This document shows positions 8,441-16,836 of a DNA stretch of 34,817 nucleotides, piece by piece (the first letter of the stretch is position 1; each line of letters begins with the position of its first letter). Position numbers and translations under genes: made by a program. The notes beneath the pieces were generated by a model. That model worked only from the letters and a program-made list of their open reading frames with translations. It did not search any database and was not told where the DNA came from. This stretch comes from an uncultured Saprospiraceae bacterium (GTDB lineage Bacteria > Bacteroidota > Bacteroidia > Chitinophagales > Saprospiraceae), in the NCBI GenBank assembly GCA_937967625.1, contig CALCJP010000125.1, forward strand, positions 1-34,817. The letters run 5' to 3'.

Positions 8441-8537
8441 CTCCGTCCAGCGAAGCTGCCGTCCTCCGTCATCCGTCATCCGTCCAGCAAAGCGGCCGTC
8501 ATCCGTCCAGCGAAGCGGCCGTCTTCCGTCATCCGTT
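8441..8537. repeat. 23-bp tandem repeats overlapping the end of the xth gene
   Basis: Three 23-base units occur at 8441-8463, 8478-8500 and 8501-8523. Each has a 7-base NTCCGTC module plus a 16-base CAGCGAAGCGGCCGTC-type module. Extra single 7-base modules occur at 8464-8470, 8471-8477, 8524-8530 and, degenerate, 8531-8537. The array runs into the last codons of the exonuclease gene, whose stop codon lies at 8529-8531. Confidence 0.85.
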
Positions 8538-9296
8538 GGCCATATCAAGTTCGAGCCAAACTCCACAATGGTCAGAATGAACGGCTTCATTATGATGCCC
8601 AGCGTCTTTTATTTTATCTTTTAAATTATCTGTAACGGATTGATAATCAATTCTCCAACCTTTGTTTTTGCCTCTTGAGCCAAAACGATAACTCCACCAA
8701 GAGTACTCTTGTTTTTCGGGGTGAGCGGTACGGAAGGAGTCTGTGAATCCACTTTCAAACCACTTGGTCATCCAAGCCCGTTCGTCAGGGAGGAAGCCGG
8801 AATTTTTACTTTTTGGATTGTGAATGTCGATTTCTGTGTGGGCGATATTGTAATCTCCGACGATGATCATATTGGGTCTCGTTTTGCGGAGTTCATGTGC
8901 CCAATTGAAGAAGTGATCGAGAAATCGATATTTGGCTTCTTGACGCGCTTCGCCTGAGGTGCCGGAGGGGAAGTAACAATTCAAAATCGTTAAGTCGCCA
9001 AAGTCGGTTCGGATGACTCGTCCTTCTTTATCAAACTCTTCGTTGTCGCAACCTGTTGAGACCAGGTCAGGTGCTGTTTTGGAATAGGTAGCGACGCCGC
9101 TATACCCTTTTTTCTCAGCAGAGAACCAGTTGGTTTGATAGCCAAGCGCCTCGAATTCTGAATTGTCAATTTGGTCGGGTTGTGCTTTGGTTTCTTGAAA
9201 GCAGACGACGTCGTAGTCATGCTCTTTGAGAAAGCCAATTAGGTCTTTTTTGAGGGCAGCTCTGATTCCGTTTAGGTTGTAAGAAAGGATTCGCAT
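8529..9296 (-). CDS. xth: Exodeoxyribonuclease III / AP endonuclease
   Basis: A 255-residue Mg-dependent nuclease of the EEP superfamily, acting in base-excision repair (3'-5' exonuclease and AP-site incision). The family motifs appear in order: YNLNGIRAA at the N-terminus, CFQETKAQ (metal-binding Glu), GDYNIAHTEIDIHNPKSKNSGF (catalytic Asp/Asn), WWSYRFGSRGKNKGWRIDY, and the C-terminal HSDHCGVWLELD with the catalytic Asp-His. The length is normal. The last residues (MANG) and the TGA stop run into the tandem repeat, so the extreme C-terminus seems to have been reshaped by the repeat, past the conserved fold. The gene is divergent from the sensor kinase gene (99-base gap). Confidence 0.95.
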   Translation of the reverse strand: MRILSYNLNGIRAALKKDLIGFLKEHDYDVVCFQETKAQPDQIDNSEFEALGYQTNWFSAEKKGYSGVATYSKTAPDLVSTGCDNEEFDKEGRVIRTDFGDLTILNCYFPSGTSGEARQEAKYRFLDHFFNWAHELRKTRPNMIIVGDYNIAHTEIDIHNPKSKNSGFLPDERAWMTKWFESGFTDSFRTAHPEKQEYSWWSYRFGSRGKNKGWRIDYQSVTDNLKDKIKDAGHHNEAVHSDHCGVWLELDMANG

Positions 9297-9395
9297 AATG
9301 TGATTTTTTGATTGAGGCGCGAATGTACAAAGTGAATAGAATATTTGGCATTAACACCTAACTTGCTTTTTTGCGTAATTTTATCCTTTCGGAAA

Positions 9396-12386
9396 ATGCT
9401 TTACCATTTAAAAATATCTACGTCTCGGTTTTTCATTCGACGAAAGTCGGTTTGGATAGGTATTTTTATGCTTACCGCAAATGCGCTATTGGGGCAAGAT
9501 CCCACCTTTATCAATTATTCGGTTGGTGATGGATTGCCTTCCAACTCTACCTACGGAGCCATCCAAGATCAGGAGGGATTTATCTGGATTTACACAGAAA
9601 AAGGCATTTCTAAATTTGATGGCTATGAATTCAAAAACTTCACGGTGGCAGATGGATTGCCTACCAACGATGTGTATAACCTGTCGAAAGATAGTAATGG
9701 TAGAATTTGGATTCATTGTTTCAGTGAGAAGTTATGCTTCATAAAAAATGACACTATTACTTGCGTTCACTCGGAAGCCTCACGCCCGCTCTATGTGAAA
9801 GGAATCAGGGAAGATGAGGAGGGAATTTGGTTTAACTCTGAAGGCGAAATTATAAAGGTGGAAAACGATAGTTTGAAGCCATTGAACAAGACGATTACTG
9901 ATTCAATAGCTTTGCTCGATCACCCTAAAAAACGGATTTCATGGTATTCCAGAAATGAGGGAATTTTATTTGAATTTGAGAAAACAGGAATTACCAATGG
10001 CTATTTCATTGATAATCACTCAAAATTAAGTCAGCTTCCTCAGCCCTTGATGGAAAGATTGAAAGGACTAAAATTTCCAGTCGGTGAGATTTACAAAACT
10101 GATAAGTTTCTGATTTTCAATTATTTAAATCTAATCTGTTGGTCTTTTGAAAAGGAAGAACTCATTGAGATCGATCCTGAAGAAATATTTGGTTGCAGCG
10201 GACACACGCATTCACTGCTTGAGATTGGAGATGGAAAAATAAGTATTAGTACTTACAAGGGGTTAGCGGAATTCGACGAGGATTTAAAAATTCAGGATAT
10301 TCATAATCCTAATTCATTAAATGCAACTACGGTACTTGGGAAAATCATAAAAGACAATGAAAGAAATATCTGGGTTCCGACCAGAAATGAGGGCGTTTAT
10401 TTTCTTCCCTCCATGGCAAGGAACACGGCTACTTTTGTTTCTGATTTTGGAAAAAAGGAAAAGGTTTTAAGTATTGCAGGAAAAGGAGACCAGGTGTATT
10501 GGGGCACCAAAATTGGCAAACTTTATACGCTCGAGAACAACAAGGTGATTGATAAAAATCTCCCCTACTCTCTTTCCTTCCAAATCAAAGGTCTTGCGAT
10601 TGATAATAAGGACAATCTCATCCTTGGTGGCAACTACGAAATCATGAGTCTTAATCTAAATGAAAACTTGCCTCTGGAGGAATTAGTCAATCTCTCCACT
10701 TTAAAAAGAGCGGTTTGGGATGAGAGTTCGGAGTCTTTTCTCCTGGGGAATATGAATGGCGCATTTCGATTAAGAATTGAAGAAGACACTTTTAATTTAG
10801 AAAGGCTTTTTAAAAATTTTAGGGTGGAGGCGATTGCCGGTCGTAGAAATGAAGTTTGGGCAGGGGGTCCATTTGGACTAATCCACTACCAAAATGATTC
10901 GATAAATCTCCTGTATGAGCAAAACCCCGAAGTGAAAAATCATGTTCATGATCTTCAATTTGATTCTCAAAATAGGTTGTGGGTGGCTGCCGATAGGCTC
11001 GGAATCTATGTAATTGAAAATGAAGAAATCACCTCGATTGAGCAATTTGAGGGAATCATCGTGTCGCAGATGCACGTTGAGGGAGATTCGATTTTGTGGG
11101 CAGCGACCAATGTGGGTTTAAAAAAATTAAGGATTAGGTATCCTCTTTCCAAAAGTTTTATTGAAAAGTCCTTTACAGATAAAACCGGATTGGCTTCCAA
11201 GGAAGTCAATGCCGTTTGGGCAAATGACAACTATGTATTTGCAGGCACCAACGAAGGGCTTACTCGAATCGCAAAAAACGCTGCATTTAGCAACGCCCTG
11301 CCTCCTAAATTGATGGTCAAAGAGGTTCGAATCAATGGAAAACCAACCCCATTTGCCGAAAGGCTAAAGTTAAATCATGACCAAAATGAGTTGGAGATTG
11401 ATTTCGTGGCGCTCTCTTACAAGAGTTTGAGAGACATCACTTATCTGTATAAATTAGACAACCAAGATTCGGACTGGCAAACGACTTTTATTCCGAAAGT
11501 TAGGTACCCGAATCTGAGACCGGGCAAGCATTTGTTTCATCTGAAAGCCAAAGATTTTGAGGGAAGGGAAAGTGTATTGAAAGAGGAAATGGTGGTTTTC
11601 GTGCGAAGACCTTGGTGGCAAAACAGGTATTTTTATGCCCTATGTTTTTTGGTAGCAATTAGCCTGATTTATCTACTCCTAAAATTTAGAGTAGGACAAA
11701 TCAAAAGAAAAGAAGCAGAAAAAACGGCAACTCAAAAAAAGCTGGCAGAAATCGAATTGAAGGCTTTGCGCTCTCAGATGAATCCGCATTTTGTTTTTAA
11801 TTCGCTGGGAGCCATTCAATATTATATCCGAGAAAACAACACACGAGACGCGAATAACTATCTATCAAAATTCGCCTCTTTGATGCGTAAGTTTTTGGAT
11901 TCTTCACGCAAAAAATATGTTCCTATATCAAAAGAGATAGAGTTGATCCGACTTTACGTCGAAATGGAGCAGATTCGATTTGAGAATCGTTTTAGTGTAG
12001 AATTTAAAATTGACAATATCATAGAGCCTAATGCAACTTTGTTGCCCTCGATGCTAATCCAACCTTTTGTAGAAAATGCCATTAATCATGGTTTATTCAA
12101 CAAAAAAGGGAAGGGCAAACTGGTTTTTCAGATAGAGGAATTGGAAACGGAAGAAAAAATAAGAATCGTCATCATGGATGATGGTATCGGCAGAAAAGAG
12201 GCGGCAAAGATTAAAGAAGGCTCCATCAATAGTCGCGAATCGCACAGTGGAAAAATAGTGGCAGAGCGGATAAATACACTCAACAAAGTGGATGACTATA
12301 AAATTGAAATTTCGATTAAAGACGTTTTTCCCGAAAGGGAGGAAACCGGTACGATGGTGACGATTGATGTCCCCATTATTAATTAA
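9396..12386 (+). CDS. Sensor histidine kinase, reg_prop / Y_Y_Y / LytS-type
   Basis: A 996-residue membrane sensor. A signal or anchor segment (about residues 15-35) is followed by a periplasmic two-component-regulator propeller (FINYSVGDGLPSNSTYGAIQDQEGFIWIYTEKGISKFDGYEFKNF and later blades), then a Y_Y_Y domain (about 640-735, ending LRPGKHLFHLKAKDFEG). A membrane span follows at about 745-765 (FYALCFLVAISLIYLLLKF), then a His_kinase (LytS/YehU-type) domain with phospho-acceptor His798 in SQMNPHFVFNSLGAIQYYI, and an ATPase part (FVENAINHGL, MDDGIGR). ATG 9396 was chosen because it gives a sensible N-terminus. The longer frame upstream begins only with TTG. The start codon itself lies inside a CTTTCGGAAAATG repeat (9386-9398), and further CGAAAG hairpins lie in the gene at 9434-9450, 11350-11364 and 12329-12340. 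The partner regulator is directly downstream. Confidence 0.92.
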   Translation: MLYHLKISTSRFFIRRKSVWIGIFMLTANALLGQDPTFINYSVGDGLPSNSTYGAIQDQEGFIWIYTEKGISKFDGYEFKNFTVADGLPTNDVYNLSKDSNGRIWIHCFSEKLCFIKNDTITCVHSEASRPLYVKGIREDEEGIWFNSEGEIIKVENDSLKPLNKTITDSIALLDHPKKRISWYSRNEGILFEFEKTGITNGYFIDNHSKLSQLPQPLMERLKGLKFPVGEIYKTDKFLIFNYLNLICWSFEKEELIEIDPEEIFGCSGHTHSLLEIGDGKISISTYKGLAEFDEDLKIQDIHNPNSLNATTVLGKIIKDNERNIWVPTRNEGVYFLPSMARNTATFVSDFGKKEKVLSIAGKGDQVYWGTKIGKLYTLENNKVIDKNLPYSLSFQIKGLAIDNKDNLILGGNYEIMSLNLNENLPLEELVNLSTLKRAVWDESSESFLLGNMNGAFRLRIEEDTFNLERLFKNFRVEAIAGRRNEVWAGGPFGLIHYQNDSINLLYEQNPEVKNHVHDLQFDSQNRLWVAADRLGIYVIENEEITSIEQFEGIIVSQMHVEGDSILWAATNVGLKKLRIRYPLSKSFIEKSFTDKTGLASKEVNAVWANDNYVFAGTNEGLTRIAKNAAFSNALPPKLMVKEVRINGKPTPFAERLKLNHDQNELEIDFVALSYKSLRDITYLYKLDNQDSDWQTTFIPKVRYPNLRPGKHLFHLKAKDFEGRESVLKEEMVVFVRRPWWQNRYFYALCFLVAISLIYLLLKFRVGQIKRKEAEKTATQKKLAEIELKALRSQMNPHFVFNSLGAIQYYIRENNTRDANNYLSKFASLMRKFLDSSRKKYVPISKEIELIRLYVEMEQIRFENRFSVEFKIDNIIEPNATLLPSMLIQPFVENAINHGLFNKKGKGKLVFQIEELETEEKIRIVIMDDGIGRKEAAKIKEGSINSRESHSGKIVAERINTLNKVDDYKIEISIKDVFPEREETGTMVTIDVPIIN

Positions 12387-12388
12387 AA

Positions 12389-12428
12389 TTTGCCTTTCGG
12401 CAAATGAGTTCATTTGCCGAAAGGCAAA
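12389..12428. repeat. Perfect inverted pair of CTTTCGGCAAATG repeats
   Basis: The arms are 19 bp and perfectly complementary (12389-12407 and 12410-12428), with a 2-base spacer. They lie 2 bases after the kinase stop codon and 88 bases before the regulator gene. On the plus strand the hairpin is followed by A/G-rich sequence without a U-tract. On the minus strand a short U-tract follows. It may attenuate kinase-to-regulator read-through, but it is not a textbook plus-strand terminator. Confidence 0.85.
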
Positions 12429-12515
12429 AAAGAAAAGAGCCAAACCAAGGGGTAACGAATTATTGATTGCCCCGAATTTTGAAAAAAACACACACCCAAT
12501 CTAATCAAAACAATT

Positions 12516-13259
12516 ATGATAAAAACAATTCTAATAGACGACGAACCTAAAGCGATTAAACTATTGAAAAGTCTCTTGGAAGAGATTTTTCCAAATATTG
12601 ATATTATTGACACCTGCACTTCTCCTGATGATGCTTTCATTTCTATCATCAAAAACCGACCGGAGCTTATTTTTTTAGACATCGCGATGCCCAAGCAAAG
12701 CGGTTTTGACTTGTTGAAACGACTACCGAATCTAAATTTTGAAATCATCTTTGTCACTGCCTTTGATGAATATGCGCTGGAAGCGGTAAAATTCAGTGCC
12801 ATTGGCTATGTGGTGAAACCAATCAATGATGAGGAATTAATCGCAGCAGTCAAAAATGCAGAACAACGAATCTCAGAAAAGCAAGAAAGCGAAAGAAACA
12901 AACAACTGCTCGCAACCATCCTCAACCCAGGCAATGCTCAAAATCGAATTGGAATTCCAACCTCATCCGGCATTGAGTTTATTCCAACGATTCAGATTTT
13001 GAGGTGCGAAGGTGTGGATGGCTGCACTAAGGTCATCGTCACAGATCGAAAAAACATCATCAGCTCTTACAATGTCGGCGAATTCAAAAAAATGTTGGAA
13101 GACTATGGTTTCTATGCCGTCCATAAATCTCACCTTATCAATACTGCCCACATTTCATCCTATGACAGAGAGGGGTTTCTAAAAATGGCGAATGGAGACA
13201 TCATCCCGGTGGCGAGGAGGAAAAGAGCGGAGTTTTTGGAGAAAGTGAAGCGGTTTTGA
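12516..13259 (+). CDS. LytTR-family response regulator
   Basis: A 247-residue regulator. The N-terminal receiver domain (1-~120) has the acidic pair (LIDDEP), phospho-acceptor Asp55 in LIFLDIAMPKQSGFDLL, the Thr of FVTAFDEYA, and the conserved Lys of YVVKPIN. The C-terminal LytTR DNA-binding domain (about 145-245) shows ILRCEGVDGCTKVIVTDRKN, the typical FYAVHKSHLINTAHI and a final GDIIPVARRKRAEFLE. LytTR regulators bind direct repeats upstream of their targets. The gene follows the LytS-type kinase, so the two form a cognate pair, probably in one transcription unit despite the hairpin between them. Confidence 0.95.
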   Translation: MIKTILIDDEPKAIKLLKSLLEEIFPNIDIIDTCTSPDDAFISIIKNRPELIFLDIAMPKQSGFDLLKRLPNLNFEIIFVTAFDEYALEAVKFSAIGYVVKPINDEELIAAVKNAEQRISEKQESERNKQLLATILNPGNAQNRIGIPTSSGIEFIPTIQILRCEGVDGCTKVIVTDRKNIISSYNVGEFKKMLEDYGFYAVHKSHLINTAHISSYDREGFLKMANGDIIPVARRKRAEFLEKVKRF

Positions 13260-13649
13260 AATTGTGGAGCCTTCTGCCTTGAGAGAGGAAATCACTATAT
13301 TTTTACCAAAGCATTCCATTTTTTAGCCTCAGAGGGGCGATCATATTTTTTTAATATTGTCGCCCCGCTGGGGCTTTTGCGATAATCAATTTGATTTACT
13401 AAAAATATTTTCGCTCCGCTGGAGCTTTTCCCAAATGATTGTTTGCTATGATTTTTTGGAGTAGAAGGTATAAACTTGAAGGGACCACGCCTCAAAGAAG
13501 TCAATCCCTCGCTAAGTTGTCGCCATCCATAACGATTTGTCCATTTTAATATATGGGTCTCTTCATTTATGTTTTGTTTCTTTGTAACAGATCGGCTGGG
13601 TGTTTATGCTCATAGGTTGGTCAGTTTTTCAATTTTAATCAAAACAAAC
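13260..13649. other. Intergenic region with AGCCCC-type palindromes
   Basis: A 390-base gap without a credible gene. It carries the palindrome cluster at 13325-13425 and, near its right end, the promoter area of the metalloprotease gene, where I could not fix a clear TAnnTTTG box. Confidence 0.6.
13325..13425. repeat. Three AGCCCC/GGGGCGA palindromes
   Basis: AGCCTCAGAGGGGCGA (13325-13340, plus orientation), CGCCCCGCTGGGGCT (13361-13375) and CGCTCCGCTGGAGCT (13412-13426), the last two in minus orientation. All have 5-base arms around a 3-base loop and a trailing CGA-type tail. Base pairs differ between copies but pairing is kept (CCCC/GGGG against CTCC/GGAG). The same family recurs at 27490-27573. 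Confidence 0.7.
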
Positions 13650-16031
13650 ATGAAAAAGATTTACCTCTCTCTAATTTTTGCAATCGTTTCGATTTCGCTT
13701 TTTGCCCAAGAGGCAGATAAAAAAGACGAAAAGAAAAAGAAGAAAACCTACGCCGAAGTCATCACCCAAAAAGCGGTGAGTTCCAAAGGATTGTTCACGA
13801 CCCACCTCGTGGATGGAAAAAACTATTTCGAAATTCCTGATTCCATCTTAGGTAAGGAAATATTGATAGTCACGCGGATTTCGGGCTTCGTGAAGAACCT
13901 GAATTTTGGAGGCGCAGGCATCAAGTCGCGCCCGCAGCAAGTGATACGGTGGGAGAAGATGGGTGAAAAAATCATCCTACGTTCGGTCTCTTACAATAGC
14001 GTCGCGAGCTTCGAAGACCCCATTTCTAAATCGGTGAAAAACAACAACTTCGAACCCGTCATCATGGTCTTCGATGTCGCGACGACGGGCAAAGGAACGA
14101 CGGTAATTCAAATCGATCCACTATTCAATACAGACATCCCGATGTTGGGCGCGATGAGCGAAAAACAACGAAAAGACTTTGAGGTGAAAGGCTTGGACTC
14201 CAAACGAAGTTTCGTCACTTCCATGAAGAGTTATCCAAAAAATGTAGAAATCCGCCACGTACTCACCTACACCGGTGGCGACAAACTGCCCGACAACAAA
14301 GTCACCGGAACCCTCTCTGTGGAGATGAACCAATCTTTTATTACCCTTCCGGAAAATCCCATGCAACCGCGCTACTATGACGACCGCGTCGGGTACTTCT
14401 CGCTTTCGCAAACCAACTACAGTTTAAACACCCAACGCACTGAAAATCAACGCTTTATCACCCGTTGGAGACTCGAACCAAAAGACGAAGCAGCCTATGC
14501 GAGAGGCGAATTGGTCGAACCAAAAAAACCAATCATTTACTACATCGACCCCGCCACTCCAAAAAAATGGGTGCCTTACATCAAGCAAGGCGTCGATGAT
14601 TGGCAATCAGCATTTGAGAAAGCAGGTTTTAAAAATGCCATCTATGGACTCGAAGCGCCAAGCAAGGAAGAAGACCCCGATTGGTCGCCGGAAGACACGC
14701 GCTACTCGGTCATCAGATATGTCTCTACCGACATCCAAAACGCGATGGGACCTCACGTGCATGACCCTCGCACGGGAGAGATTCTGGAGTCCGACATCAT
14801 TTGGTATCACAACGTCATGCGGCTGTTGCGCAACTGGTATTTTATCCAAACCGCAGCCATCAATCCAGAAGCAAGAGGCGTCAATTTCAAAGATGAAGTG
14901 ATGGGGCAATTGATTCGATTTGTGTCTGCCCATGAGGTGGGACATACTTTAGGTTTGCCTCATAATATGGGTTCGAGTGTCGCCTACCCGGTCGATTCGT
15001 TGCGGTCGCCGAGCTTTAGCAAACGGATGGGGACGGCACCTTCCATCATGGACTATGCGCGATTCAACTACGTGGCGCAGCCAGAAGATGGCGACGTCGG
15101 GTTGATGCCCGGCATTGGTCCCTATGATGTTTGGTCGATTATCTATGGCTATAAATTAATTCCGGAAGCCAATACCGCTGACGCAGAACGCCCCACTTTG
15201 AATAGTTGGGTCAAAGAGCGCTCCGGCGATCCCCTCTACCGATATGGCAGGCAGCGAGGCATTCCGCTCGACCCCACTTCACAAACCGAAGACCTGGGCG
15301 ACGACTCCATGTATGCCAGCGAATTGGGCATCAAAAACCTCCGACGAATCGTCCCGATGATTGGCGAATGGACATTTGAAGAAGGCGAAGACTTCGACCA
15401 AACGAAAGATTTATACCAGCAGGTATTCAATCAATTGCGACGCTATAATGGACACGTGATTGCCAATATCGGTGGCGTGGTCGAGATCAGCAAAACCCAT
15501 GATCAGCAGGAAGCCGTCTATAATCATGTGCCGAAAGGCAAACAAAAACGCGCTATGTCTTTCCTCCAAAATCACTTATTCACCACGCCCACTTGGCTTT
15601 TGAATGAATCGCTTTCGCGAAAATTTGAGCCAAACGGCGTCGTCAAACGAATGAGCGATTTACAATCCAACGGACTCAATCTGCTCTTCAACAAAGATCG
15701 CCTCAACAGCATGAGCGAAAATGAATCCCTTAACGGAAAATCAGCATACACGGTGTTTGAACTCTTTGAAGATACTCGAACCGCCATCTTCGCCACTGGC
15801 AAAGCCAAAGATGTCTATGGCAGAAACCTCCAACGCTTATTTATAGAAAAAATGGAAGCCATCCTCAAAATGGAAGAACCCGACGCCGAGGTGAGCGACA
15901 TGAAAGCAGCTGCACGCGCTACCCTATTTTCATTAAAAAAATCTTTGAAATCGAAGAAGAAGTTTTCGAGCATGGAGCAAATGCATCTGACAGATTTGAA
16001 AATTCGAATCAAGGCGATGTTGAAAAAATAA
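13650..16031 (+). CDS. Zinc-dependent metalloprotease, DUF5117/DUF5118 type
   Basis: A 793-residue secreted zincin. The signal peptide MKKIYLSLIFAIVSISLFAQ is followed by a lysine/glutamate-rich linker (KKDEKKKKK), then DUF5118-like and DUF5117-like regions (about residues 35-280, with FEIPDSILGKEILIVTRISG), then the Met-zincin catalytic region. The zinc site is HEVGHTLGLPHN, with His428, Glu429, His432 and His438, and a downstream PSIMDYARFNY supplies the Met-turn. ATG 13650 was chosen because it gives a clean signal peptide. The longer frame upstream lacks one. The substrate is unknown; the family is found widely in Bacteroidota. The gene is monocistronic, with a strong hairpin after it at 16109-16151. 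CGAAAG/CTTTCG repeat copies occur in frame at 15529-15540 and 15612-15624. Confidence 0.92.
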   Translation: MKKIYLSLIFAIVSISLFAQEADKKDEKKKKKTYAEVITQKAVSSKGLFTTHLVDGKNYFEIPDSILGKEILIVTRISGFVKNLNFGGAGIKSRPQQVIRWEKMGEKIILRSVSYNSVASFEDPISKSVKNNNFEPVIMVFDVATTGKGTTVIQIDPLFNTDIPMLGAMSEKQRKDFEVKGLDSKRSFVTSMKSYPKNVEIRHVLTYTGGDKLPDNKVTGTLSVEMNQSFITLPENPMQPRYYDDRVGYFSLSQTNYSLNTQRTENQRFITRWRLEPKDEAAYARGELVEPKKPIIYYIDPATPKKWVPYIKQGVDDWQSAFEKAGFKNAIYGLEAPSKEEDPDWSPEDTRYSVIRYVSTDIQNAMGPHVHDPRTGEILESDIIWYHNVMRLLRNWYFIQTAAINPEARGVNFKDEVMGQLIRFVSAHEVGHTLGLPHNMGSSVAYPVDSLRSPSFSKRMGTAPSIMDYARFNYVAQPEDGDVGLMPGIGPYDVWSIIYGYKLIPEANTADAERPTLNSWVKERSGDPLYRYGRQRGIPLDPTSQTEDLGDDSMYASELGIKNLRRIVPMIGEWTFEEGEDFDQTKDLYQQVFNQLRRYNGHVIANIGGVVEISKTHDQQEAVYNHVPKGKQKRAMSFLQNHLFTTPTWLLNESLSRKFEPNGVVKRMSDLQSNGLNLLFNKDRLNSMSENESLNGKSAYTVFELFEDTRTAIFATGKAKDVYGRNLQRLFIEKMEAILKMEEPDAEVSDMKAAARATLFSLKKSLKSKKKFSSMEQMHLTDLKIRIKAMLKK

Positions 16032-16108
16032 GACTTCAATTGATGATTTTTTATATCCAAAACAAGAGTATAAAAGATTATAACATGATGGTCGATTGTT
16101 ATGTTTAC

Positions 16109-16151
16109 ATATTCACAGTTGCCTGTAAATCAGGTGACTGTGAATATTTTG
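16109..16151 (+). terminator. Terminator of the metalloprotease gene
   Basis: ATATTCACAGT (16109-16119) pairs with ACTGTGAATAT (16137-16147). The stem continues inward through a tandem T.G/G.T step into CCTG (16122-16125) and CAGG (16131-16134), closing on a TAAAT loop. A TTTT run follows. Confidence 0.85.
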
Positions 16152-16190
16152 GGTGTATTTCATTTTTTCGCGATTTGCAATTATCGCCGG

Positions 16191-16208
16191 GACGATTCCT
16201 GAATCGTC
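16191..16208. repeat. REP-like palindrome
   Basis: GACGATT (16191-16197) and AATCGTC (16202-16208) flank a CCTG loop. It has the same design (7-bp arms, 4-base loop, no U-tract) as the palindromes at 40-116. Confidence 0.6.
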
Positions 16209-16361
16209 ACTACAATTAGGCGAAAATTTAAAATGAACTACAAGGGGTGCATTTTAAATTTTCACGCCTTTCGGCAAATAATCCAATTTAGCGAAGACCT
16301 GTCCCGAATTTATTTCGTTATTTTTTTTTAGTACATCAATTCCCTCCCTCAAATAGGTTCC

Positions 16362-16369
16362 TATATTTG
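16362..16369 (+). promoter_or_regulatory. Candidate -7 box for the K/A-rich protein gene
   Basis: TATATTTG fits TAnnTTTG and would give a leader of roughly 85 bases before the start codon at 16462. No clear -33 TTTG was found. Confidence 0.4.
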
Positions 16370-16461
16370 CGCTTCCTTATCGATGAAGCTGTTTAAAAAA
16401 TAGGTTTTAAACTACACTTCAAAAAGCAAAATCATTTATTTACTAAATAATATTAAAATAT

Positions 16462-16731
16462 ATGGATTTAATAGAAGAATTAGAGAAACGTGTAAAAGCC
16501 GAAAAAGAAATTCTTAAAGAATTGAAAGAGAAATTAAAAAGAGCCAAAAGAGATGAAAAATCAAGAGCCGCAAGAAAAAAAAGAAAGGCTGTAAAAGCAG
16601 TAAAAGCTGAAAAATCGAAGAAAGAAAAGTCCGAAAAAATAAAAGCAGCCAAAGCAAAACAGAACGCGATTAAAGCAAAAAAAAGGGCTAAAGCTAAAAA
16701 GAAGGCAATGAAGGAAAACAAGAATTTGTGA
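16462..16731 (+). CDS. Lysine/alanine-rich histone H1-like basic protein
   Basis: An 89-residue, extremely basic protein. Residues 1-30 (MDLIEELEKRVKAEKEILKELKEKLKRAKR) form a heptad-like helix that could make a coiled coil. Residues 30-89 are almost only Lys, Ala, Arg, Glu and Ser, with AVKA, KAAKAK and KAKKRAKAKKKA blocks. This resembles bacterial histone H1-like proteins that bind DNA through a lysine-rich tail, but low-complexity similarity is weak evidence. It has no signal peptide or enzyme motif. It is preceded by a TATATTTG box, which supports a real gene. A nucleoid-binding role is my inference; an RNA- or ribosome-binding role is equally possible. Confidence 0.7.
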   Translation: MDLIEELEKRVKAEKEILKELKEKLKRAKRDEKSRAARKKRKAVKAVKAEKSKKEKSEKIKAAKAKQNAIKAKKRAKAKKKAMKENKNL

Positions 16732-16768
16732 TTTAACCATCACTAATTTCAGTCGAAAAGTTAGGATA

Positions 16769-16784
16769 TTTCACGAAAGTGAAA
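16769..16784. repeat. CACGAAAGTG hairpin repeat copy
   Basis: TTTCACGAAAGTGAAA is a perfect 6-bp stem with a GAAA loop, one of five copies with CAC/GTG arms in the window (others at 20593, 24049, 24664 and 26194). It lies just upstream of the promoter box of the cyclophilin gene, so it could be an operator-like site. Confidence 0.8.
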
Positions 16785-16799
16785 AATCAAACCTCTTTG

Positions 16800-16807
16800 T
16801 ATATTTG
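16800..16807 (+). promoter_or_regulatory. Candidate -7 box for the cyclophilin gene
   Basis: TATATTTG fits TAnnTTTG and lies 30 bases before the ATG at 16837, a normal distance for a short leader. The CACGAAAGTG hairpin occupies the region where a -33 box would be expected. Confidence 0.5.
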
Positions 16808-16836
16808 CCCTCTTTTTCAAAAAACAACTTACGATT

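Larger units (their letters stand above)
8112..8528. other. Convergent intergenic region with several repeats
   Basis: A 417-base region between sppA (+) and exodeoxyribonuclease III (-), with no credible gene. It holds a long imperfect inverted repeat (about 8148-8331), a strong terminator hairpin (8353-8400), a CTTTCG repeat copy (8407-8419) and a 23-bp tandem repeat (8441-8537). Confidence 0.7.
16032..16461. other. Intergenic region with terminator, palindrome and promoter
   Basis: A 430-base gap without a gene. It contains the metalloprotease terminator (16109-16151), a REP-like palindrome (16191-16208), a CTTTCGGCAAAT repeat pair (16266-16296) and a candidate promoter box (16362-16369). 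Confidence 0.7.

Noticed and set aside
8441-8537. Possible CRISPR array
   Set aside because: The units are directly adjacent or separated by 7-base modules of the same repeat. There are no unique spacers and no cas genes.
8345-8590. Minus-strand small frame over the tandem repeats
   Set aside because: It overlaps the 3' end of the exonuclease gene and a terminator, and encodes low-complexity repeat translation.
14401-14413. Another CTTTCG repeat copy in the metalloprotease
   Set aside because: It has CTTTCGCAAAC but lacks the ATG flank and full pairing, so I did not count it.
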